50,332 bases of DNA from Saprospiraceae bacterium (lineage in GTDB: Bacteria; Bacteroidota; Bacteroidia; Chitinophagales; Saprospiraceae): the NCBI GenBank assembly GCA_013214355.1, contig JABSSL010000101.1, positions 1 to 50,332 on the forward strand, in the 5' to 3' direction. Shown here one piece after another: positions 24,651 through 32,983 of the stretch. The translations under genes and the position numbers were made by a program. Numbering within the stretch: the first letter of the stretch is position 1; each line of letters opens with the position of its first letter. The notes beneath the pieces are model-generated. The model was not told the origin of the DNA and ran no database searches. It was given only the letters and a program-made list of their open reading frames with translations.

Positions 24651-25757
24651 CTAGTAGTCGAAATGCAAGACCAACAGGGGAATATCCAAATCGAACACCA
24701 TCTGTTTGGTCAAGCTTTTGTGGAACAACTCCCCTACAAACGAGCGATGCGAGGTCACCATTGATAACAAGTCAATATCATGTTGCTTGATATAGGTCTG
24801 TATCCCTTGAAATACAGTTTTGCTTTCCACTACTGTATAAGAATAGCTCAAGTTTGGAGCAGAGCTTAGCACGATTTCTTCAAAAATCGACCTGGCCACC
24901 TTGAAAGGTGTTTTGTTGTTTTCTTTCACATGAATGAGGTGAATATTCGCTTGATGGAAAACAGCAAAGTCTACCATTTCCCGGATCATCACCTCATCCA
25001 TCGCTTGATTGTTACTTGCGTACAATATATTCTTAAAGGGCTTAGGTTGGTAATTCTTCGGAATGAGCATCACGGGACACCAAGCCTGCTGGGCTACGCG
25101 CGAAGAGACGCTTCCCACTAGTTTATTCAAAAAACCACCTTCGCCTGTAGTGCCCATCACAATCATGTCAACCTCTGCATCCTTGGACATTCGGATAATC
25201 TCTTCGGTGGCAAAGCCGATTGCCACTTCGGCCTCAACTGGCACAAGCTTAGAACTAGATTTGATGGGGTTGCGATGTCGCGCAGCGCTAAGGAACTCAT
25301 GCAATTGCTTCCGCTTAATGTCCTCAAAACTTCCAGGCACATAGGTCCCCATTGGGTTCATGGTATCAAAGGAAGGATGACTGATATGGATCACCTTAAT
25401 TTTACCTTGATTACCCAAGGCCAGCTTATGGGCAAAATCATAGGCATTAGCTGACACAGCGGAGAAGTCAGTCGGTACTAAAATGTTTTGTACATGTACC
25501 TGCCGCATGTATGGACCGATCAGATCCGCTAATTTTTCCTTGCTTAAATGATGCCCATTTTGCTCAAATAAGATCTTTCCATTGATAGCTAATGCCGGAA
25601 TTGAACTCAAATTGAATTCCATGATCGTATCAATATCATTGATCTCCTCCAGCTTTAGTTTCCTGGAGGAGGAATGATTGGACAACAGGTCACTTAGGGC
25701 CTTCCTCAGGTCGTTATAATTGTTGTCCCCTACGCCGATCAATTGGATTAAATTCAT
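24651..25757 (-). CDS. Thioredoxin-like domain fused to two Usp domains
   Basis: 368 residues. Residues 1-85 (MNLIQLIGVGDNNYNDLRKA, then INDIDTIMEFNLSSIPALAINGKILF) follow the pattern of small thioredoxin-3-type proteins, but the CxxC position reads DNNY, so it cannot do disulfide chemistry. Usp domain 1 (about 91-235, starting NILVPTDFSAVSANAYDFA) has G-T-T-G-E-G-G-F-L-N-K-L-V-G-S, an intact ATP loop. Domain 2 (about 240-368) is degenerate. It starts 5 nt after the CBS gene at 25763, forming an operon driven by the tandem boxes at 26261-26294. The head may be a binding or dimerisation module. Confidence 0.85.
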   Translation of the reverse strand: MNLIQLIGVGDNNYNDLRKALSDLLSNHSSSRKLKLEEINDIDTIMEFNLSSIPALAINGKILFEQNGHHLSKEKLADLIGPYMRQVHVQNILVPTDFSAVSANAYDFAHKLALGNQGKIKVIHISHPSFDTMNPMGTYVPGSFEDIKRKQLHEFLSAARHRNPIKSSSKLVPVEAEVAIGFATEEIIRMSKDAEVDMIVMGTTGEGGFLNKLVGSVSSRVAQQAWCPVMLIPKNYQPKPFKNILYASNNQAMDEVMIREMVDFAVFHQANIHLIHVKENNKTPFKVARSIFEEIVLSSAPNLSYSYTVVESKTVFQGIQTYIKQHDIDLLSMVTSHRSFVGELFHKSLTKQMVFDLDIPLLVLHFDY

Positions 25758-25762
25758 TTGGA

Positions 25763-26191
25763 TTAAATTATTTGCACTTTGTCTTCACTCAATGCCTTGA
25801 TTATATCATAGGTCGTCACGATTCCCTTTAGCTCTTCTCCGTCCACGACTGGGATAGCGTGAAAGAGGTTTTCTTTAAAAACTTCTAGAGCTACATTGAT
25901 TCGGTCATCGCTCTCTAGCTTAGCTAAGCCTTTCGTCATAATGTCTTCCGCAACGAATTTGTCAAGTAATTTCTCATTCCGTACTTTCTCTTTTTCAGGA
26001 TTTGCTCCTTTGAGGAAGTACAATAAATCCGTTTTACTAATTAGACCCACGATTTTCTTGTGTCTAACTACAGGAAGATGATGGATACGATTTCCATCAA
26101 ATATTTCTTTTACTACCTTTAAGTTGTCCTTTGGATTGACGGTTAGTAAGTTCGTCGTCATAATGCTGGAAACTGGTGCTAGAATATCCAT
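25763..26191 (-). CDS. CBS-pair protein, first gene of CBS-UspA operon
   Basis: 142 residues. Motif 1 VSSIMTTNLLTVNPKDNLKVVKEIF, motif 2 AEDIMTKGLAKLESDDRINVALEVF; a close paralogue of the CBS proteins at 20614 and 21139. It is divergent from the FixL-like kinase gene and shares its tandem-box region, with a predicted leader of about 34 nt. Likely an adenine-nucleotide-binding stress or energy sensor. Confidence 0.9.
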   Translation of the reverse strand: MDILAPVSSIMTTNLLTVNPKDNLKVVKEIFDGNRIHHLPVVRHKKIVGLISKTDLLYFLKGANPEKEKVRNEKLLDKFVAEDIMTKGLAKLESDDRINVALEVFKENLFHAIPVVDGEELKGIVTTYDIIKALSEDKVQII

Positions 26192-26230
26192 AGTAAGGCA
26201 GATTTAATGATTTAGTATTTAATTCGAAGG

Positions 26231-26324
26231 CAAGATCAAGTAAATCAGCCCCAGAAAGAATGACTTTTATCACCTTTTTTCTTGATTAAGCTCAACAACA
26301 TTACCATTGTCATAAAATACCTTG
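26231..26324. promoter_or_regulatory. Divergent CBS-UspA / oxygen-sensor operon control region
   Basis: Boxes TGACTTTTATCA (26261-26272) and TGATTAAGCTCA (26283-26294, one mismatch; wider palindrome TTGA-N6-TCAA), 22 bp apart. Toward the kinase TACCTTG (26318-26324) starts 29.5 bp from the near box; toward the CBS gene GATCTTG (26237-26231) has the same offset with one mismatch. The signalling operon therefore appears to control itself. Confidence 0.8.
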
Positions 26325-26331
26325 CGGAAAA

Positions 26332-28017
26332 GTGCAATCAGACTTGAAGAAATACATCAAAACCAGCAACCCGCAGGAGGCGGATCAGATTCTAAAAGCC
26401 CTCTTCGCGGATGCCATCGACGGAATCATAACCATCGACAGGCAAGGTAAGGTAGAGGCCATCAATCCGGCCGCAGCCAAGCTATTCAACTACGCTCCGG
26501 AAGAAGTCATTGGCCATAACATCAAGATGTTAATGCCCTCTCCATATCACGAGGAACACGATGGGTACATAGAACGATATCATGAAACCCATGACCCTCG
26601 TATTATCGGAATTGGCCGTGAGGTAAAAGGCAGGAGAAAAGACGGCAGCATATTCCCTTTCTTTCTCAGTGTCAGTGAAATACAGCTCGATGATCGGAAG
26701 ATCTTTGCGGGAATCATTCACGACATCTCAGATATCAAACAGAAGGAAAAGGAGCTACTCTATTCCCAAAATCAGTTTAAAGCCATCTTTGAGTCAGCTG
26801 TAGATGCGATCATCATTATCAATCAGCGAGGGATCATCCAAATTGCGAATCCGGCCACCGCGAAGTTGTTTGGTTACTCCATTGAACAAATGGAAGGGGA
26901 GAATATTAAGCTGTTGATGGGATCGCCAGATCGGGAGCAACATGATGGATATATCAAAAGGTATTTGGACACTAAAGAAGCGCATATCATTGGTAAAGGT
27001 CGGGAGGTCCAGGCTAAGCACGAAAATGGACACACTTTTCCCATAATGTTAGCGGTCAGCGAGATTCAATTAGAGCACGAGACTTTTTTTGTTGGCTTAA
27101 TTCATGATCTCAGTCAGCAAAAGGAAATCGAAGATGCGATCCGGGCCATGAACGAAGAATTGGAAGGCAGGGTCAATCAACGAACCGAAGAGCTCTCCAA
27201 GGTGGTCAATAAACTACTTTCTACCAACAAACAGCTGAAGATTGAAATCAGTGAACGGAAAAAGATGGAAGAGGCCTTAATCGACAGTCAGAAAGAGTTG
27301 AGGACCTCCTTAGAAAAGGAAAAAGAACTGAGCGAACTGAAATCTAGATTTGTGTCGATGGCTTCTCATGAGTTTAGAACCCCACTGAGCACTATCCTTT
27401 CTTCCGCCTCCTTAATTGGGAAATATACAGAAGGGGCGCAGCAAGACCGGCGACAGAAACATATAAATCGAATCAAGTCTATGGTCAACACCTTAACGGG
27501 TGTTCTCAATGACTTTCTCTCCCTCAGTAAGTTGGAAGAAGGTCGTATTCAAGTCGTTCCGGTAAACTTTCAGTTCAATGCCTTTTGCAAAACTGTCTTT
27601 GAGGAAGTATGGCCTTTACTTAAAGCGAAGCAAGATTTACAGCATGAAGCGCTACCTGAGGAGGTAGAAGTCTTCCATGATAAGCAGTTACTTAGAAATA
27701 TATTGTTTAATTTAATCTCGAATGCTATAAAATACTCTCCAGACGGTAGTACAATCTACTGTCGTACTCAAATAGTTAAAGACAAGATACAGATTGAAAT
27801 CCAGGACCAAGGCATGGGAATCCCAGAAGCGGACCAGAAGCATCTGTTCACACGCTTTTTCAGGGCTTCCAACGCGGTCAACATACAAGGTACAGGCCTT
27901 GGATTGAACATTGTCCGAAGCTACGTTGACTTACTGAAAGGAGAAATCAGCTTCAACAGTGTCGAGGGACAAGGAACTACTTTTTACGTTCAAATTCCAA
28001 CACAATATCAGGCATGA
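26332..28017 (+). CDS. FixL-like histidine kinase with two haem-PAS domains
   Basis: 561 residues, no membrane helix, so cytosolic. PAS1 (about 20-135) and PAS2 (about 145-262) both resemble the FixL haem domain. Aligned to Bradyrhizobium FixL, PAS1 has H76 (haem ligand H200), R82 (R206), R90 (H214 position) and R96 (distal R220); PAS2 has H204, R210, H218 and R224, all at identical spacing. A coiled coil (265-335) leads to HisKA with H346 (ASHEFRTPLS) and an ATPase domain with N464, D492-Q-G-M-G and G520-TGLGL. Start is GTG 26332; TTG 26344 is possible. It overlaps the regulator gene by 4 nt. Predicted oxygen or NO sensor that phosphorylates that regulator. Confidence 0.9.
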   Translation: MQSDLKKYIKTSNPQEADQILKALFADAIDGIITIDRQGKVEAINPAAAKLFNYAPEEVIGHNIKMLMPSPYHEEHDGYIERYHETHDPRIIGIGREVKGRRKDGSIFPFFLSVSEIQLDDRKIFAGIIHDISDIKQKEKELLYSQNQFKAIFESAVDAIIIINQRGIIQIANPATAKLFGYSIEQMEGENIKLLMGSPDREQHDGYIKRYLDTKEAHIIGKGREVQAKHENGHTFPIMLAVSEIQLEHETFFVGLIHDLSQQKEIEDAIRAMNEELEGRVNQRTEELSKVVNKLLSTNKQLKIEISERKKMEEALIDSQKELRTSLEKEKELSELKSRFVSMASHEFRTPLSTILSSASLIGKYTEGAQQDRRQKHINRIKSMVNTLTGVLNDFLSLSKLEEGRIQVVPVNFQFNAFCKTVFEEVWPLLKAKQDLQHEALPEEVEVFHDKQLLRNILFNLISNAIKYSPDGSTIYCRTQIVKDKIQIEIQDQGMGIPEADQKHLFTRFFRASNAVNIQGTGLGLNIVRSYVDLLKGEISFNSVEGQGTTFYVQIPTQYQA

Positions 28018-29057
28018 AAAAAATCTTAGTAATCGAAGACAACTTGGAAGTTAGAGAAAATCTGGCTGAAATCTTGGAGCTGTCCGGGTATGAGGTGACG
28101 ACGGCAGAAAATGGAAAGATTGGCGTGCAAGAAGCCCGCACGGTCAAGCCTGATCTCATCCTGTGTGATGTGATGATGCCAGAGTTGGATGGATTTGGAG
28201 TCTTGAGAATTCTCGATCAAAACCCTCAAACTGCTGATATTCCTTTTGTTTTTCTGACGGCCAAGGCAGAGAAGGATGACTTCCGAAAGGGTATGAATTT
28301 GGGAGCTGATGACTATATCACCAAACCATTTGATGATGTAGAATTGCTTGATGCTATCCAAATGCGACTGAAGAAAAGCGAACGGATCAAAAATAGTTTT
28401 GATGGCACAAATCAGGGGTTAACTAGTTTTATTAGCGAGGCCCGAGGACAGCGAGAATTGAATAAGCTATCAGAGGATCGGGAAATCCAACGCTTCCGAA
28501 AAAAGGACTTTGTCTACGAAGAGGGACAATATGCGAAACGACTATATTTCATCGCTAGCGGGAAGGTCAAGACCTTTAAAACTAACGATGTAGGTAAGGA
28601 GTACATCATCAAGATTCATAAAGCAGGAGAGTTTTTGGGTTATCAAGCATTGATCAAAGAGGACAAGTATCAAGAAAGTGCAAGTGCCCTGGAAGAAACG
28701 GAACTAAGCCTGATCCCCAAAGAGGACTTCTTTGCCCTTTTATACAATAACCGAGATTTCTCCGCACGCTTCATCAAGATGCTAGCCGATAACATGGAAA
28801 GCCAAGAGGAGCAACTGCTCAGTCTCGCTTACAATTCAATCCGAAAGAGAGTAGCAGAATCTTTGCTAGTCCTCCAAGAACGCTTTGCCAAGGATGGCAT
28901 TAGCATCTTGCGGGATGACCTGGCCAGCATGGTTGGGACGGCGAAAGAAAGTGTAATTCGCACCCTCACCGATTTCAAAAATGAAGGCCTGATCAAAATT
29001 GAAGGAGGAAGCATCACGATTATCGGAGCAGATAAGCTAGAGTCTATGCCGAATTAA
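28014..29057 (+). CDS. Response regulator: receiver domain fused to CRP/FNR transcription factor
   Basis: 347 residues. Receiver domain 1-122 with the acidic pair E8/D9, phospho-acceptor D52 (CDVMMPELDG), T82 and K104. A linker (125-155) leads to a cyclic-nucleotide-binding-like effector domain (155-255), a long dimer helix (255-275) and an HTH_CRP domain (275-345). The recognition helix holds E312 and R316 at the positions of CRP E181 and R185 / FNR E209 and R213, which read TGA half-sites. There are no FNR-type cluster cysteines, so oxygen input must come through the kinase. It merges the FixJ and FixK roles; expected targets are the TGAY-N4-RTCA boxes in this window. Confidence 0.9.
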   Translation: MKKILVIEDNLEVRENLAEILELSGYEVTTAENGKIGVQEARTVKPDLILCDVMMPELDGFGVLRILDQNPQTADIPFVFLTAKAEKDDFRKGMNLGADDYITKPFDDVELLDAIQMRLKKSERIKNSFDGTNQGLTSFISEARGQRELNKLSEDREIQRFRKKDFVYEEGQYAKRLYFIASGKVKTFKTNDVGKEYIIKIHKAGEFLGYQALIKEDKYQESASALEETELSLIPKEDFFALLYNNRDFSARFIKMLADNMESQEEQLLSLAYNSIRKRVAESLLVLQERFAKDGISILRDDLASMVGTAKESVIRTLTDFKNEGLIKIEGGSITIIGADKLESMPN

Positions 29058-29089
29058 TAGAATCTCATGAGGCCTTCCTAGATCGAGTT

Positions 29090-30211
29090 CTAAGCTGTTT
29101 TCCGATAATTTAAAATCGCCCATACATTGAAAAGCGTAGCAAACCCAAGCATGATGAGTACATGCTGCGTAATATGCTGGAAGGTACTCCCTTTCAACAC
29201 CACCATCCGCATTACCTCAATGAAATAGGTTACCGGATTAGCATAAGCTATGACCTTCGCCCAAGCTGGCATTGCATCAATCGAAGTGAACAAGCCACTC
29301 ATTAAGATAAAGACCATCATAAAAAAGAAGGACACGGACATGGCCTGCTGCTGGGTTTCTGAATAGGTGGATATGAGTAAACCAAATCCTAAAATGGCAA
29401 TTAGAAATAGCGCTAGGTAAGCATACAATAGTAGCAAACTCCCCTGTGGCACAATTCCATATACGCCCCAAGAAATGATAAAAAAACCTATACTAAACAC
29501 GATCAAACCAATCACCAAGAATGGAATTAATTTACCCAATATGTAATGGTGCTTTTTGATCGGTGAAACATTGATCTGCTCTATCGTTCCTACCTCTTTT
29601 TCTTTGACAATATTGAGTCCACACATGTAAGCCCCCACCATAGTCACTAGTATCACCAAGATAGCGGGCACCATGAACACCTTATAGTTCAGGTAGGGAT
29701 TAAACCAATTGATCGCGCTAAGTTCAATGCGCTTCAGTGGTGAGCTAGGTGCCGAAAACTTGATCTCCGGTTGGATGCTCCCATTAAAGTCCCTGATGAT
29801 GGAACTCAGATAAGATCCCCCTAAACTGGCTTTGGTCCCATTAATCGCATTTACAGCGATAAATACTTGTTGCGAGCCGGTTCGGTAAATGTTTTCCTCA
29901 AACCTATACGGTATCTCTAGGATCAAATCTGCTTCATTTGATTCAATCTTTTGATAAGCCCCCTTGAACGATTGTTCGTTTTCGATTAAGCGGAAATACT
30001 TGGAAGCAGCAATTTTAGAGCTTAGCCGGTGAGAAAAAGTGGAGTGATCATTGTCGATGATCGAAATGTTGATATTTTTCACCTCATAATCAGCAGCTAA
30101 AGGCATGATCAGCAGCTGAACTAAAGGCATAACAAAGATCATAGGTAATAAGGTCTTATTCCTAAAGATCTGCTTGAACTCTTTTATCAATAAAAACTTC
30201 AATGGCCTCAT
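29090..30211 (-). CDS. ABC-2 type efflux permease (YbhR/YbhS-like)
   Basis: 373 residues: an N-terminal helix (about 22-40), a large extracytoplasmic domain (about 45-170), then five helices, the ABC2_membrane_3 layout. Conserved GTIEQINVSPI follows the second helix. Its first codons overlap the end of the other permease gene by 4 nt, so the two are translationally coupled and probably form a heterodimer. Last gene of the TetR-linked efflux operon. Confidence 0.88.
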   Translation of the reverse strand: MRPLKFLLIKEFKQIFRNKTLLPMIFVMPLVQLLIMPLAADYEVKNINISIIDNDHSTFSHRLSSKIAASKYFRLIENEQSFKGAYQKIESNEADLILEIPYRFEENIYRTGSQQVFIAVNAINGTKASLGGSYLSSIIRDFNGSIQPEIKFSAPSSPLKRIELSAINWFNPYLNYKVFMVPAILVILVTMVGAYMCGLNIVKEKEVGTIEQINVSPIKKHHYILGKLIPFLVIGLIVFSIGFFIISWGVYGIVPQGSLLLLYAYLALFLIAILGFGLLISTYSETQQQAMSVSFFFMMVFILMSGLFTSIDAMPAWAKVIAYANPVTYFIEVMRMVVLKGSTFQHITQHVLIMLGFATLFNVWAILNYRKTA

Positions 30212-31314
30212 TGGAGTCTGATTTTGAATTTTTTGAAACTAACCAACAACAGAAACAGGGTCATCCCCGAAAGCACCAAGGTCTCCTTCCATATGCTCAA
30301 AAAACCTACCCCCTTAATCATGATGCTTTTCACAATGATGTAATACCACTTGGAGGGAACGGCATTGGCAACCACTTGTAAAGCCACCGGCATATTTTCT
30401 AAAGGGAACATGAAGCCAGAAAATAGGACAGTGGGTAATAACATGGCCATCAAGGAAATTAGCATAGCGGCTTGCTGGGATTCCGTAACGTTAGAAATGA
30501 GCAGTCCTAAAGACAGGGCACATAGAATCAAAATAGAACTTACCAAGTATAGCAGTAGTAAGCTGCCATTCATAGGCATATCTAGTAAGAAGACACTCAT
30601 TAGCAAAATCACGGTGAGATTGATCAGAGAAAGGAAAAAGTATGGAATGGCTTTAGCTATGATCACCGTCAATGGATTCATGGGCGAAACCAGTAGAATC
30701 TCCATTGTCCCCTTTTCCTTTTCTCGTACGATCGAAACGGAGGTCATTAGTACACAAACCAACAGTAGCACGAGCGCCATCACCCCCGGAACAAAGTTGG
30801 TCGCTCCTTTCAGTTCTGGATTGTAAAGCATTCGTATCTCTGGGGAGATGATAGGTTGCATCTGATTCCCTGCATTGAAGTTCTGCTGAAAATCTGAGGT
30901 AATGGAACTAATGTAACTCGTCAGGGTACTAGCTGTATTGGGATCAGAGGCGTCCGCAATTACTTGCAATTGTGCTTGATTGCTGTGCAGGAGATCTTGC
31001 TCAAAATTATTGGGAAATACCACCACCAATTTGACATCTCCTTGCTGGAAAACAGACTTGATCTGCTGCTGATCGATCATCTGCTCCTTGACAATAAAAT
31101 TCCTAGAAACAGCAATCTTATCAATGAGTTGACGAGAGGCATTGTCCTGCGCGTAATCGCAAATCACAATCTTTGAATCCTTAATCTCGTTGGTCAAAGC
31201 AAACCCAAATAATACAATCTGCGCAATGGGTAGCCCAAACAGCATCAGGAGGGTCTTGTTATCTCGGAAGACATGAAGAAATTCCTTCCGGACAAAAATG
31301 AAAAACTGCTTCAT
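30208..31314 (-). CDS. ABC-2 type efflux permease (YbhR/YbhS-like)
   Basis: 368 residues with the same layout as its partner: helix 22-40, external domain to about 170, five C-terminal helices, and the conserved segment REKEKGTMEILLVSPM. The external loop is predicted to contact the membrane-fusion protein encoded upstream. It starts 2 nt after the ATPase gene at 31317. Confidence 0.88.
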   Translation of the reverse strand: MKQFFIFVRKEFLHVFRDNKTLLMLFGLPIAQIVLFGFALTNEIKDSKIVICDYAQDNASRQLIDKIAVSRNFIVKEQMIDQQQIKSVFQQGDVKLVVVFPNNFEQDLLHSNQAQLQVIADASDPNTASTLTSYISSITSDFQQNFNAGNQMQPIISPEIRMLYNPELKGATNFVPGVMALVLLLVCVLMTSVSIVREKEKGTMEILLVSPMNPLTVIIAKAIPYFFLSLINLTVILLMSVFLLDMPMNGSLLLLYLVSSILILCALSLGLLISNVTESQQAAMLISLMAMLLPTVLFSGFMFPLENMPVALQVVANAVPSKWYYIIVKSIMIKGVGFLSIWKETLVLSGMTLFLLLVSFKKFKIRLQ

Positions 31315-31316
31315 TG

Positions 31317-32069
31317 CTAATCAGATTTTCTTTTGGCTTGGCGGGCCAGTTGAAAAAACACATCATCCATCGTCTCAGCTGCAAATTCCTGTTTAAGGGC
31401 AGTGGGACTATCTAAGGCGGCTATTTTCCCATCTACCATCATCGATATGCGGTTGCAATATTCAGCTTCATCCATGTAATGAGTGGTTACAAATATGGTA
31501 ATACCTTGATCCGCAGCTTCGTAGATCAAATCCCAAAACTGCCTTCGGGTAATGGGATCTACCCCACCCGTAGGTTCATCAAGAAAAACGATGGAAGGTT
31601 GGTGAATGATAGCCACCGAAAATGCTAGTTTTTGCTTCCATCCCAGGGGTAAGGATCCTACTAGAGTATGCGCATGTTCTGCCAAACCAAGCTGCTGAAT
31701 TAGGTCGGTAGATTTTTCCTTAAGCACTCGATCGCTAAGGCCGTAAATACCACCGAAGAATTGGATATTTTCTTTAATGGTCAGGTCCTCATACAAGGAG
31801 AATTTCTGACTCATGTATCCAATATTACGCTTGATTTGCTCTGGTTCCCGGTATATATCAAAGCCAGCCACAGATGCCTTGCCACCGGAAGGCTTAGACA
31901 GACCACAGAGCATTCGCATCGCAGTCGTTTTTCCAGCGCCGTTGGCTCCTAAGAAACCGAAGATCTCCCCTCCATATACCTCAAAGGTGATTTGATCAAC
32001 GGCCGTAAAGTCACCAAATTGCTTGGTGAGATCCTGTGCTGAAATCACTATATTTTTAGCGTCCATCAT
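31317..32069 (-). CDS. ABC transporter ATPase (drug-export type)
   Basis: 250 residues: Walker A GANGAGKTT, a degenerate signature LPLGWKQK in place of LSGGMKQ, Walker B IVFLDEPTGGVDP and the H-loop TTHYMDE. Met 1 or Met 2 may be the start. It overlaps the other ATPase gene by 14 nt. In E. coli YbhF the two ATPase units are one polypeptide; here they are two genes. Confidence 0.9.
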   Translation of the reverse strand: MMDAKNIVISAQDLTKQFGDFTAVDQITFEVYGGEIFGFLGANGAGKTTAMRMLCGLSKPSGGKASVAGFDIYREPEQIKRNIGYMSQKFSLYEDLTIKENIQFFGGIYGLSDRVLKEKSTDLIQQLGLAEHAHTLVGSLPLGWKQKLAFSVAIIHQPSIVFLDEPTGGVDPITRRQFWDLIYEAADQGITIFVTTHYMDEAEYCNRISMMVDGKIAALDSPTALKQEFAAETMDDVFFQLARQAKRKSD

Positions 32070-32979
32070 GGCTCATAAGTTGGATAAAACAATCTTCCAC
32101 TGTTGGTGTGATGGTGTGCATTTCTAGGTTGTGGTGCGAGAGGGTAGCTAGGAAGGAGGAAGCTCCTTCTGCTATCTTCTGTTTGTCGGTGAAGGTGATG
32201 TGATGATACTCCCCAAAAGAAAAAGCAGAGGCCACTTCTGGATGAGCTCTTAAATCTCTTAGCAATCCACTCATATTGTCCGACTTTATCGCAAATAATT
32301 GATCCGGATATCTTGCTATAATCCCATCAGGCGTATCAATCGACATGATTTGGCCTTCCTGCACCAAGGCTATTCGTTCGCATAGGGTGGCCTCGTCCAT
32401 ATATGGGGTAGAAACGAGGATGGTTATCCCTTCTGATTTCAGCCGCTTCAGCATCTCCCAGAACTCTTTACGCGAGACCGTGTCAACACCCGTAGTGGGT
32501 TCATCTAGGAACAACACTTCAGGCCGATGGATTAAGGCGCAACACAAGGCCAGCTTCTGCTTCATCCCGCCAGAGAGTGCTCCGGCTCTTCTTCTTTTGA
32601 AGGGTTCTAACTGAACATAGATATCCTTTACCAAATGGTAGTTTTCCTCCACGGTCGTTCCAAAGATCGAGGCAAAAAACTTCAAGTTTTCCTCTACACT
32701 TAGATCCTGATACAAGGAGAATTTTCCCGGCATATACCCGACTTTACTTCGAATCTCCTTGTAGTCCTTGACCACATCAGAGCCATTGACCATCGCCTCT
32801 CCAGCATCTGCTAATAAAAGGGTGACCAGTATTCTGAAGAGCGTAGTCTTTCCGGCACCATCGGGACCTACGATCCCAAACAGTTCTCCTTTTTCTACCT
32901 CAAAGGAGATCCCAGAAAGTGCCTTTACAGTACCTTCGTCGTAGGTCTTGGAAATATTTTGAACGCTTACGTCTACCAT
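32056..32979 (-). CDS. ABC transporter ATPase (drug-export type)
   Basis: 307 residues from ATG 32979 (MVDVSVQNISKTYDEG); a much longer frame from 33165 would overlap the membrane-fusion protein gene and is rejected. It has Walker A GPDGAGKTT, signature LSGGMKQK, Walker B VLFLDEPTTGVD and the H-loop STPYMDE with Pro at the usual histidine position. It therefore may hydrolyse ATP asymmetrically with its partner, which has the histidine but a weak signature. It starts 4 nt after the upstream gene. Confidence 0.9.
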   Translation of the reverse strand: MVDVSVQNISKTYDEGTVKALSGISFEVEKGELFGIVGPDGAGKTTLFRILVTLLLADAGEAMVNGSDVVKDYKEIRSKVGYMPGKFSLYQDLSVEENLKFFASIFGTTVEENYHLVKDIYVQLEPFKRRRAGALSGGMKQKLALCCALIHRPEVLFLDEPTTGVDTVSRKEFWEMLKRLKSEGITILVSTPYMDEATLCERIALVQEGQIMSIDTPDGIIARYPDQLFAIKSDNMSGLLRDLRAHPEVASAFSFGEYHHITFTDKQKIAEGASSFLATLSHHNLEMHTITPTVEDCFIQLMSHDGR

Positions 32980-32983
32980 AGGG

